This document shows, piece by piece, positions 1 through 5,455 of a stretch of DNA of 5,950 nt. A model generated the notes under the pieces. That model ran no database searches, was not told the origin of the DNA, and saw only the letters and a list, made by a program, of their open reading frames with translations. The stretch is from Candidatus Methanocomedens sp. (GTDB lineage: Archaea > Halobacteriota > Methanosarcinia > Methanosarcinales > Methanocomedenaceae): contig PYCK01000121.1 in assembly GCA_009649835.1 (NCBI GenBank), positions 1 through 5,950 of the forward strand, in the 5' to 3' direction. The position numbers and the translations under genes are program-made. The first letter of the stretch is position 1; every line of letters begins with the position of its first letter.

Positions 1-7
1 ATTGAGT

Positions 8-33
8 ATTTGTTATCAATATTGATAACAAAT
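8..33. repeat. Perfect 26-bp AT-rich palindrome
   Basis: The left arm ATTTGTTATCAAT at 8-20 is followed directly by its exact reverse complement at 21-33, with no spacer. Symmetry breaks at positions 7 and 34. A spacer-free palindrome of this length is typical of an operator for a dimeric winged-helix or ribbon-helix-helix regulator, but it could also be a cruciform or hairpin at a transcript end or the edge of a mobile element. It lies about 230 bp beyond the 3' end of the minus-strand antitoxin array and may belong to a gene left of the window. The structure is directly visible; its role is unknown. Confidence 0.8.
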
Positions 34-264
34 GTTGATTAAGTGTCAGACTAGAGAGGCAGTCCAATAATTACTGTTAGTAACCAATCTCTTGCTCATT
101 TTGATTTAAAGCTCCAATTCGTCTCCTTTTCATTTGGATTTTAAATAACTGGACAGCATCTAAACACTGGAGAAGTCCATTGCTTCGGCTGACATGATCG
201 CTATGATGCTGCCGCCGGGGGAGTAGAGGGTGAAAATATAAAATTTATGGAATCAGTTAAAACT
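34..264. other. Region without a supportable gene
   Basis: This AT-rich stretch contains only short open frames interrupted by stops on both strands. On the minus strand, just after the second antitoxin gene, an ATG overlaps its TGA but opens only three codons. This is where a partner toxin would be expected, and no toxin-like sequence is recognisable. I see no tRNA, rRNA or CRISPR structure. Confidence 0.5.
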
Positions 265-465
265 TCATTCAATATCCTCTTTGAGTTCGTCTTCACCATA
301 CCTGATGCAGATGCCCATTTTGCCGAACTCATGAAGGATACCCCGAAGGGGAATTCCTGTAATATCAGTGGCTTCCCTTATTGTTATCTTTCCTTCTTGG
401 TAGAGTTTGGCGGCATCTTTTAGTTCGCTGTCGTGCTCACAATCCATAAGAACTCGCTTTTTCAA
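265..465 (-). CDS. UPF0175-like small antitoxin (second, orphan copy)
   Basis: This 66-aa protein has the core of the UPF0175 family: YQEGKITIREATDITGIP (about residues 22-39, a helix-turn-helix-like segment with Y-x-EGK-I-T) followed by an acidic end with GEDELKEDI. UPF0175 proteins are predicted antitoxins that usually sit directly upstream of PIN/DUF3368 toxins and repress their own operon. The core aligns without gaps over 44 residues with the other small antitoxin at 626-796, with 16 identities. The TTG start at 465 is preferred because GAGGGG at 477-472 lies 6 nt upstream; an in-frame ATG at 447 would give 60 aa. The TTG follows immediately, in the same frame, after the TAA of the upstream toxin remnant. 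No toxin gene follows, so it seems to be an orphan. Family assignment is from recognised sequence pattern; function is inferred. Confidence 0.72.
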   Translation of the reverse strand: MKKRVLMDCEHDSELKDAAKLYQEGKITIREATDITGIPLRGILHEFGKMGICIRYGEDELKEDIE

Positions 466-629
466 TTATAACCCCTCAACAACCTTCCGCACATCCTCAT
501 AAACACCCACACTCAGCCACATAACCCGCGCCAGTTTTTCCAGAGCATCCAGCCCCTCATCCCTGGATATTAGCCCAACCTACCGATCATGGCAAGATGG
601 ATTAACTAATCTGAATTGCTAACTGTCAT
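466..629 (-). pseudogene. Decayed PIN/DUF3368-type toxin remnant
   Basis: The ATG at 629-627 overlaps the TGA of the upstream antitoxin (ATGA), the usual coupling of an antitoxin-toxin pair. It reads MTVSNSD, then TAG (608-606), then LIHLAMIGRLG, then TAA (572-570). This matches the conserved DUF3368 start of the form VSNSSPLIxLxKIGxL, with the Ser-Pro pair replaced by Asp-stop at exact length. From 579 another frame is open to the TAA at 468-466 and gives 37 residues beginning VGLISRDEGLDALEKLARVM, which resembles the C-terminal tail of DUF3368 proteins. The family is about 150-160 aa, so roughly the middle 100 residues, which carry most of the acidic PIN active site, are missing, with a frameshift at the junction. 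The product cannot be an active RNase. The family assignment rests on motif memory, not a search. Confidence 0.72.
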
Positions 630-796
630 TTCTCCTGCAGAGCCCACTGGATGTCCACGTCCAGGTCCTCTTTTTCATACCTGAACGGAATATTTCGTAC
701 TTTAAGTTCCTCAAGGGCTGCCCTGTAGGTTATTCCTGCCTTGCCTGCTGCCTTCCACAGGGATATCCTGCCCTCGGAATAGGATTCACTTATCAT
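626..796 (-). CDS. UPF0175-like small antitoxin (56 aa)
   Basis: This 56-aa protein has the UPF0175 core: residues 6-23 read YSEGRISLWKAAGKAGIT, followed by an amphipathic ALEELKVRNIPFRY segment and an acidic EKEDLDVDIQWAL tail. The family core is present, but the usual N-terminal strand region is absent. The frame stays open upstream for 16 codons (to a stop at 847-845), and four of these (DIDL) still look family-like, yet contain no ATG, GTG or TTG, so the ATG at 796 is the only start. That ATG overlaps the TAA of the PNPOx-like gene (TAATG), suggesting translational coupling, and its own stop overlaps the toxin remnant's ATG. Its expected job is to neutralise a PIN-type toxin and bind the operon promoter. 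With the toxin destroyed, it may be vestigial or act on a toxin elsewhere. It is probably 5'-truncated by joining to the oxidase gene. Confidence 0.7.
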   Translation of the reverse strand: MISESYSEGRISLWKAAGKAGITYRAALEELKVRNIPFRYEKEDLDVDIQWALQEK

Positions 797-1224
797 TAAA
801 TCGATGTCAACTTTTCCATTGTTCCTTCTGAATAATACTCTATACTATACGGTTTCAGATTCAAGATAACATATTCGGGATCATCCGGGCCAGAGAAGTA
901 ATTCTCAAGCATTGGATCCCAGAATTCATTTTTTGACTTTTCGTCATCAAGGATCTCGATTTCAGTATCCATTACGACATAAGGCTTATCCACATCTTCA
1001 AAGTCTTTTCCATTCCAGGTTGCAATACAGCCTTTTGGATTATTTTTAATATGTGACATCTTTACAGAGCTTTTATGTGTAGCTATCTTCATCGACAGGT
1101 CAGGAAAACCAACCGTCGCTATATATCTAACCCTGGGAACAGGATGCGGCTCGCTTTGAACAGTTGCAAACGCCGATATATTTACTCCACCGATCACATC
1201 AAGAATCTTATCTTTTAATTCCAT
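796..1224 (-). CDS. PNPOx-like split-barrel flavin-binding protein
   Basis: This 142-aa cytoplasmic protein belongs to the pyridoxamine 5'-phosphate oxidase-like split beta-barrel superfamily (general stress protein 26 type), whose members bind FMN, F420 or haem as dimers. Visible features are an N-terminal helix (MELKDKILDVIGG), the first strands with a PHPVPRVRYI segment (27-35), the conserved ATHKSSVKMSHIKNNP block (48-63), and the C-terminal FWDPMLENYFSGPDDPEYVILNLKP with PYSIEYYSEGTME (125-137), a typical family ending. Length is normal. I chose the ATG at 1224 over a GTG at 1233 because AGGAGTGAT at 1237-1229 is a strong Shine-Dalgarno match four bases before that ATG. The exact substrate cannot be told; true PNPOx activity is unlikely for this short subfamily. 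It is the first gene of the minus-strand array ending in the antitoxins. Confidence 0.85.
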   Translation of the reverse strand: MELKDKILDVIGGVNISAFATVQSEPHPVPRVRYIATVGFPDLSMKIATHKSSVKMSHIKNNPKGCIATWNGKDFEDVDKPYVVMDTEIEILDDEKSKNEFWDPMLENYFSGPDDPEYVILNLKPYSIEYYSEGTMEKLTSI

Positions 1225-1277
1225 TAAAATCACTCCTACTCAACAGAAGTTTTTACTAATCCTATATACGTTTGTCG

Positions 1278-1287
1278 ATTATAAAAA
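1278..1287 (-). promoter_or_regulatory. Candidate TATA box for the PNPOx-like gene
   Basis: The minus strand reads TTTTTATAAT, an archaeal box-A-like element about 55 bp upstream of the ATG at 1224. Transcription would begin near 1255. A second AT-rich motif, CGTATATAGG, lies at about 1270-1261. The choice between them is inferred from spacing only. Confidence 0.4.
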
Positions 1288-1341
1288 GCAAATAGTGCCG
1301 GAGCTTGCTGATATGGACTGACCTGAGGGGATTTTAGAGAA

Positions 1342-1369
1342 ATGGTATACTCCATAGAAATTATACCAT
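1342..1369. repeat. 8-bp inverted repeat in the alaS 3' spacer
   Basis: ATGGTATA at 1342-1349 is mirrored by TATACCAT at 1362-1369 around a 12-nt loop. It lies between the 3' end of alaS and the promoter region of the PNPOx-like gene. It could be an operator or a weak hairpin in the alaS 3' leader-out region. There is no convincing T-tract after it on the minus strand, so I do not call it a terminator. Confidence 0.4.
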
Positions 1370-1454
1370 GCCCGAATATAGCGATTCAAGCCTATGGCAA
1401 GGATGGATATTACATCCAGGTACAATTATTGGATTTTGTGCAGTAATACTGGCT

Positions 1455-4220
1455 TTATTTCGCCAGGCTTTCCCTCAGCACTTCCATCCCGCGCTCCAGG
1501 GCCTCATCGATCTTCCCCGCATCAGGACCCCCGCCCTGTGCCAGTTCAGCCCTGCCGCCGCCGCCGCCGCCAACGACCTTTGACATCTCCCTTACAAGGT
1601 CACCTGAGTTTGCACCATTTTCCAGCGCCTTATCCCCGGCCGCTGCCACAATCTTTGCCCCGCCCAGCTCGCTTGCCAGCAGTGCAACTACATCGGATTC
1701 TTTAGTGAACTCGGCAGCCGCCTTTACCAGCTCTTCGATATCTGCCCCGGGCAGGGTACGGGCTATAACCCTGAATCCGCCAATGTCCACTGCATCTGAA
1801 ATCAACGAATCCACTCTTGCCGAGGCCAGGTCTTCCTTAAGCCTGGCATTCTCCTTCTTGAACTCCTTCCATTCATTAAAGAACCTGGCAGTGGTCTCTG
1901 GCAGGTGTTCAGGTGCAACCTTCAACTCATCGGCGCTCAGGCGCAGCAGGTCGTCCAGTTCCTGCCAGCGCTTAACTGCCGCCTCGCCTGCCGCATACTC
2001 CAGCCGCTCCACACCGTCCTGTATCCGCTCGGTCTTCAGGATCTTAATGGGACCGATAAGACCGGTATTGCTTACATGGGTACCGCCGCACGCCTCTACG
2101 TCATCCCCCACCTTGAGCACCCGTATCTGCTTGCCCGGCGGCACACCGCCCTGGTACAGCACAAACCCGTACTTCTGCTCGGCTTCGGTCCTGTCCATCC
2201 AGGTGATCTCCACAGGGATATTGGCCATCACTGTCTCGTTGGCTATAAGTTCGATCTCCTTGAGTTCTTCATTGGTGATGCGTTTGAAATGGGACAGGTC
2301 CAGACGTGCCCGCTCAGCACTCTTCTGGGCACCGGCCTGCCAGATATGGTTACCCAGCACCTTCTTGGCGGCATCGTTCACCACATGAGTAGCAGTATGG
2401 TGTCGCATGTGGGCCAGCCGTCTCCCTCTATCCACAGCCCCGTCCACTATGTCCCCCGGTTCCAGGTCGATCATATCCTCGAAAATAGTATGAAAAATCA
2501 CGCCCTGCTCTATCAGGACATCAACCACCTGGTAGGTGGAATTCCCTTTGGTGATGATACCGTGGTCATGAGGCTGCCCACCGCCCTCAGGATAGAACTG
2601 GGTCCTGTCAAGTATGATATTACCGTCAATAACTGCCACGACCTTTGCCTGGAATTCAAGCTCATCAGGCTGGTAATAATACGACCTCTCTGTGTCTGGC
2701 AGGTTCTCTATACCGGGAATAACTTGTTCAACCTCTTCCTTATCCTCTGCCTTGCTGTGGCTTTCAGCCACAAGTGAGTAGAATGTATCTGGCAGGTCTA
2801 TCCTCAACCCAATCTCCTTTGCCACATCTGCCGTGATCTCAGGAGATATGCCGTGGGTGTCGTACATCTGGATGATCTCATCCAATGGGAATTCCTCGCC
2901 CTTATCCATATAATGTCGTGCGCTCTTTGCAACCAGCCGCCGCCCACGCTCCAGGGTATCAGCATACTTGTCCTCCTCCCTGTCAAGTATCTCCACAATT
3001 GTTCCGAGACGCTCACTGAACTCGGGATACTCGGGCAGCTTGTCTATCTGCATGGTGACGATGTCTGATAGCGGTACATCCATGCCTGCCTCAGCCATAA
3101 GCCGGAGGGTCCGGCGCAGTACCAGCCGTGCCAGGTATCCTGCCTTTACATTGGATGGGATGATACCGTCCCCGAACATAAATGCCAGGCACCTGCTGTG
3201 GTCAGCGATGGCGTATACCCTTTCCACAGGTTCCATAATAGCTTGCAGTTCCTCAACCGGAATGCCTATCTCGGCCGCCACTTTCTTGCGCAGTTCCATG
3301 AGGTTGGCCTGCCCTGTGATATCCATCAACCCGGCAAGCTTTGCGTTTTTGGCCAGGATATTGGCATATTCGGGGTCGTCCAGCCTGTGCTCTACACCTG
3401 CAATGTCCATTAGTTCACTGACTACCTCCGGGAACACAGCATCATAGATGGTGGGCGAACCCTTGCTTGCCCATACGAATCTCTCAAGACCGTAACCCGT
3501 GTCCACGATGTAGTTGTCCATCTTCACATACGGGTCTCCCTTGATCATGATGTCGCCGCCCTTTTTCTGCTGCAGGTCCATGAACACCAGGGTGGCTACT
3601 TCAAGCCCGCCCACCAGCACTTCCACGCAGGGTCCGGCATTACCGCCGCCGGCCCAGGGTTCTTCCTTATAGGTCACGGCATTGGGGTCTGTGCCCAGGT
3701 CATTTAGCAGGGCATCGCAATATTCTACTGTCTCGTTCTTCCAGTAGACCTCTTTTTTTGGATTATTAAAAGCATGATGCGCCATCATCTCGAAGTTTGT
3801 GAGATGGCGGCCGCTGCGTCCTACTGAATCAAGGTCAGGTAAGCGGATGCACGGCTGGCTGATGGTAAGGGGATTGGCTGGAGGTGGTACCATTCCGGAG
3901 GTGACGAATGGCTGGAAATCGGCAATACTTGCAATGGTGAGGTAGATATCATCCCGCCACCTGGCAATTACAGGATACCTGTCCACCCTTGTATGGTTGT
4001 GCCCCTCGAAGAAGGAGAGGAACTTTTCCCTCATCTGCGAGAGGTCGTACTGCTTTGTGAAGACCGGATTACCTATGAATGAGTACGGGTCGCACGGTGC
4101 GTCTCCGCATGTTATTCTGTCCGGGTCCCGTGTCCAGTATGCACTACCGCATTTTGAGCAGATTTTTCTCTCAAAGCCGTTCTCAAAGAAATAATCAAGT
4201 TGGTATTCGTCCTCAAGCAT
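1455..4220 (-). CDS. alaS: Alanyl-tRNA synthetase, archaeal type
   Basis: This 921-aa class II synthetase charges tRNA-Ala with alanine in the cytoplasm and edits Ser and Gly mischarges. The N-terminus has the archaeal zinc module with Cys21, Cys24, Cys38 and Cys43. The catalytic domain follows (about 55-350, including the RDDIYLTIASIADFQPFVTSG and GYGLERFVW segments). Next come the tRNA-recognition helices, a beta-barrel (about 520-600, QFYPEGGGQP), and the editing domain with HTATH (His608, His612) and CGGTH (Cys711, His715) as zinc and proofreading ligands. After a charged linker helix, the C-Ala domain ends with the conserved glycine run (884-889) and RAELAQGGG. The length is normal and all key residues are present. 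The ATG at 4220 has a modest AGGG six bases upstream. It is divergent from tbp. The GGC-type triplet run near 1553-1570 encodes the family's own Gly run and is not an anomaly. Confidence 0.98.
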   Translation of the reverse strand: MLEDEYQLDYFFENGFERKICSKCGSAYWTRDPDRITCGDAPCDPYSFIGNPVFTKQYDLSQMREKFLSFFEGHNHTRVDRYPVIARWRDDIYLTIASIADFQPFVTSGMVPPPANPLTISQPCIRLPDLDSVGRSGRHLTNFEMMAHHAFNNPKKEVYWKNETVEYCDALLNDLGTDPNAVTYKEEPWAGGGNAGPCVEVLVGGLEVATLVFMDLQQKKGGDIMIKGDPYVKMDNYIVDTGYGLERFVWASKGSPTIYDAVFPEVVSELMDIAGVEHRLDDPEYANILAKNAKLAGLMDITGQANLMELRKKVAAEIGIPVEELQAIMEPVERVYAIADHSRCLAFMFGDGIIPSNVKAGYLARLVLRRTLRLMAEAGMDVPLSDIVTMQIDKLPEYPEFSERLGTIVEILDREEDKYADTLERGRRLVAKSARHYMDKGEEFPLDEIIQMYDTHGISPEITADVAKEIGLRIDLPDTFYSLVAESHSKAEDKEEVEQVIPGIENLPDTERSYYYQPDELEFQAKVVAVIDGNIILDRTQFYPEGGGQPHDHGIITKGNSTYQVVDVLIEQGVIFHTIFEDMIDLEPGDIVDGAVDRGRRLAHMRHHTATHVVNDAAKKVLGNHIWQAGAQKSAERARLDLSHFKRITNEELKEIELIANETVMANIPVEITWMDRTEAEQKYGFVLYQGGVPPGKQIRVLKVGDDVEACGGTHVSNTGLIGPIKILKTERIQDGVERLEYAAGEAAVKRWQELDDLLRLSADELKVAPEHLPETTARFFNEWKEFKKENARLKEDLASARVDSLISDAVDIGGFRVIARTLPGADIEELVKAAAEFTKESDVVALLASELGGAKIVAAAGDKALENGANSGDLVREMSKVVGGGGGGRAELAQGGGPDAGKIDEALERGMEVLRESLAK

Positions 4221-4258
4221 AGTATTCCCTGTATTGGTTATGGTGGGATTTTAATGGT

Positions 4259-4268
4259 CTTTATAATG
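4259..4268 (-). promoter_or_regulatory. Candidate TATA box for alaS
   Basis: The minus strand reads CATTATAAAG, preceded by a pyrimidine/A-rich segment. It is about 40 bp upstream of the alaS ATG, so a start near 4238 would give a leader of about 18 nt that still contains the AGGG at 4230-4227. This is inferred from motif and spacing. Confidence 0.45.
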
Positions 4269-4495
4269 AAAAGGTTTGCGCAGGAAGACCATATCAGGAT
4301 GTTTTAATTATTGTTTTTATTGCATCTGCATTTTCCCGGGTGGACTGGGAGTGCGGTTGTTCGAGCAGTGGGTTGGGGTTTGGTGTAGTATGGATGAGCT
4401 GGGTTTTGTTTGCATCTTTTTTTATGGATATGTGATAATTTCCGCAGGTTTTATCGTTTATGCCGCAGTAAATAACTTATTCTTGATTATCCAAA
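4269..4495. other. Middle of the divergent alaS/tbp spacer; no supportable gene
   Basis: The full spacer between the alaS and tbp start codons is 313 bp (4221-4533). Its middle is T- and G-rich on the plus strand, with runs such as a 7-T tract near 4415-4425. One plus-strand frame is open at 4276-4512 (78 codons, TTG start), but its product is Cys/Phe/Ile-rich without a recognisable domain, lacks a good ribosome site, and runs through the tbp promoter. I treat it as chance. The length is generous for two short-leader promoters, so upstream regulatory sites or a small RNA are possible, but I see no defined structure. Confidence 0.4.
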
Positions 4496-4499
4496 CAAA

Positions 4500-4508
4500 T
4501 TTTATTAA
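4500..4508 (+). promoter_or_regulatory. Candidate TATA box for tbp
   Basis: TTTTATTAA lies in an AT-rich run about 25-30 bp before the tbp ATG. If used, transcription would start near 4529, giving an almost leaderless message. An alternative AATAACTTATT at about 4470-4481 would give a leader of about 33 nt that includes the ribosome-site-like GGGATGA at 4524-4530. The sequence alone does not decide between them. Self-binding by TBP at its own promoter is expected for any archaeal gene and is not specific control. Confidence 0.35.
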
Positions 4509-4533
4509 TTGATACAACATATCGGGATGAAAA

Positions 4534-5085
4534 ATGTCAGAATCAGAAATAAATATACAAAACGTGGTTGCATCGACCAAATTAGCAGATAGTTTTGATC
4601 TTGTTAAAATAGAGTCAGCACTGGAAGGCGCAGAATACAATAAAAAAAAATTTCCTGGTATGGTTTACAGGGTAACCAATCCCAAAGCAGCCTTTTTAAT
4701 TTTCACTTCAGGGAAAGTAGTCTGTACAGGCGCAAAGAACGTTGAAGATGTGAAAACTGTCATAAAGAACCTGGGAGATAAGATCGAGTCTCTCGGTATC
4801 AGTGTCGACAAAAACCCCGAGATAACCATCCAGAATATCGTGGCATCAGCAGACCTGGGCGCAAAGTTGAACCTTAATGCAATTGCAATCGGATTTGGCT
4901 TTGAAAACATTGAATATGAACCCGAGCAATTTCCGGGACTTGTCTACAGGATCGCTTCCCCAAAGATCGTGGTGTTGATATTCAGTTCAGGAAAACTGGT
5001 CGTTACCGGAGGCAAATCGCCTAATGATTGCAATAGGGGAGTCGAGATCGTAAGGGAACAGCTTGAAGGCATGTCCCTGCTCTAA
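4534..5085 (+). CDS. tbp: TATA-box-binding protein (TBP)
   Basis: This 183-aa general transcription factor binds box A of archaeal promoters and, with TFB, recruits RNA polymerase. It consists almost only of the saddle made by two direct repeats: about 6-88 (INIQNVVAST... FPGMVYR... LIFTSGKVVCTG) and about 97-177 (ITIQNIVASA... FPGLVYR... LIFSSGKLVVTG). The four DNA-intercalating phenylalanines are present at positions 40, 57, 133 and 150. It ends in EQLEGMSLL with no long acidic tail, as usual in Methanosarcinales. Length is normal for the family. The ATG at 4534 is chosen because it begins just before repeat 1 and GGGATGA lies three bases upstream. It is divergent from alaS and followed 14 bp downstream by a small gene that is probably co-transcribed. 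Confidence 0.97.
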   Translation: MSESEINIQNVVASTKLADSFDLVKIESALEGAEYNKKKFPGMVYRVTNPKAAFLIFTSGKVVCTGAKNVEDVKTVIKNLGDKIESLGISVDKNPEITIQNIVASADLGAKLNLNAIAIGFGFENIEYEPEQFPGLVYRIASPKIVVLIFSSGKLVVTGGKSPNDCNRGVEIVREQLEGMSLL

Positions 5086-5099
5086 AGGTCACCAAACAG

Positions 5100-5399
5100 G
5101 TGTTTATCTTGTCATCGTATCGTGAGGCAGTGGCACAGAATTTTATTGTTGATAATGAAGTGAAGGACTTCATTAACAGGGAGGATCGTGACTTTCGGGT
5201 CTGCACATCATGTAGCGGTCCCGTACTGGTGCCCCTGGATATGGCCCGCGCCAAACCAAGTGATATCGAAATAAAGGTCGGTGACAATACACTGTTCGTG
5301 TCTATTGTCATGGCACGGTACACACGGCGTATACACAAGTCCATGCTTGAACAGTATATGTGGTTTTTGGAAAATGGCCAGAGATGTGAACTAGATTAA
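5100..5399 (+). CDS. Small CxxC protein of unknown function downstream of tbp
   Basis: I do not recognise this 99-aa soluble protein. It has no signal peptide or membrane segment. It has one CxxC pair (CTSC, Cys35 and Cys38) and a lone Cys96, too few for a complete four-Cys zinc ribbon in one chain, so metal binding would need His ligands or a dimer. The middle (PVLVPLDMARAKPSDIEIKV, 41-60) looks like beta strands, and the C-terminus (ARYTRRIHKSMLEQYMWFLENG) like a basic amphipathic helix. The GTG at 5100 starts 14 bp after the tbp stop, with AAAGGTCACC between; a TTG at 5109 is an alternative. The gap suggests co-transcription with tbp, and the sequence has ordinary protein composition and no stops, so it is probably real. 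A link to transcription is only guilt by association. Confidence 0.7.
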   Translation: MFILSSYREAVAQNFIVDNEVKDFINREDRDFRVCTSCSGPVLVPLDMARAKPSDIEIKVGDNTLFVSIVMARYTRRIHKSMLEQYMWFLENGQRCELD

Positions 5400-5455
5400 A
5401 ACGGTACGCGGGAATTAAACCACTACGAGAGAAATAAGGAAATACTTCGAAACTG

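Noticed and set aside
67..144. Plus-strand frame beginning IITVSNQSLAHF, vaguely like another DUF3368 toxin start
   Set aside because: Only the TVSN tetrapeptide fits. The following residues do not match the PLIxLxKIG pattern, there is no start codon or antitoxin before it, and the frame ends after 25 codons.
160..226. Plus-strand short frame ending in SADMIAMMLPPGE
   Set aside because: It recalled a chaperonin-like or other protein tail, but it is about 20 codons long, follows a stop directly, and matches nothing I can name with confidence.
77..250. Minus-strand open frame of about 55-60 codons ending ...NQNEQEIGY
   Set aside because: It has no start codon until its last third, no ribosome site and no recognised motif. 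It is located where a toxin would be expected but shows no PIN or DUF3368 features.
1553..1570. CCG triplet run, possible microsatellite
   Set aside because: It encodes the glycine run conserved in the C-Ala domain of alanyl-tRNA synthetases, so it is explained by protein function.
1368..3447. Several long plus-strand open frames opposite alaS (up to 290 codons)
   Set aside because: They are antisense to a complete, highly conserved synthetase. Their products are Ser/Arg/Pro-rich or low in domain features, as expected for shadows of a gene with biased third codon positions.
4276..4512. 78-codon plus-strand frame in the alaS/tbp spacer
   Set aside because: It has a TTG start, no ribosome site, odd Cys/Phe/Ile-rich composition, overlap with the alaS and tbp promoter areas, and no recognisable family.
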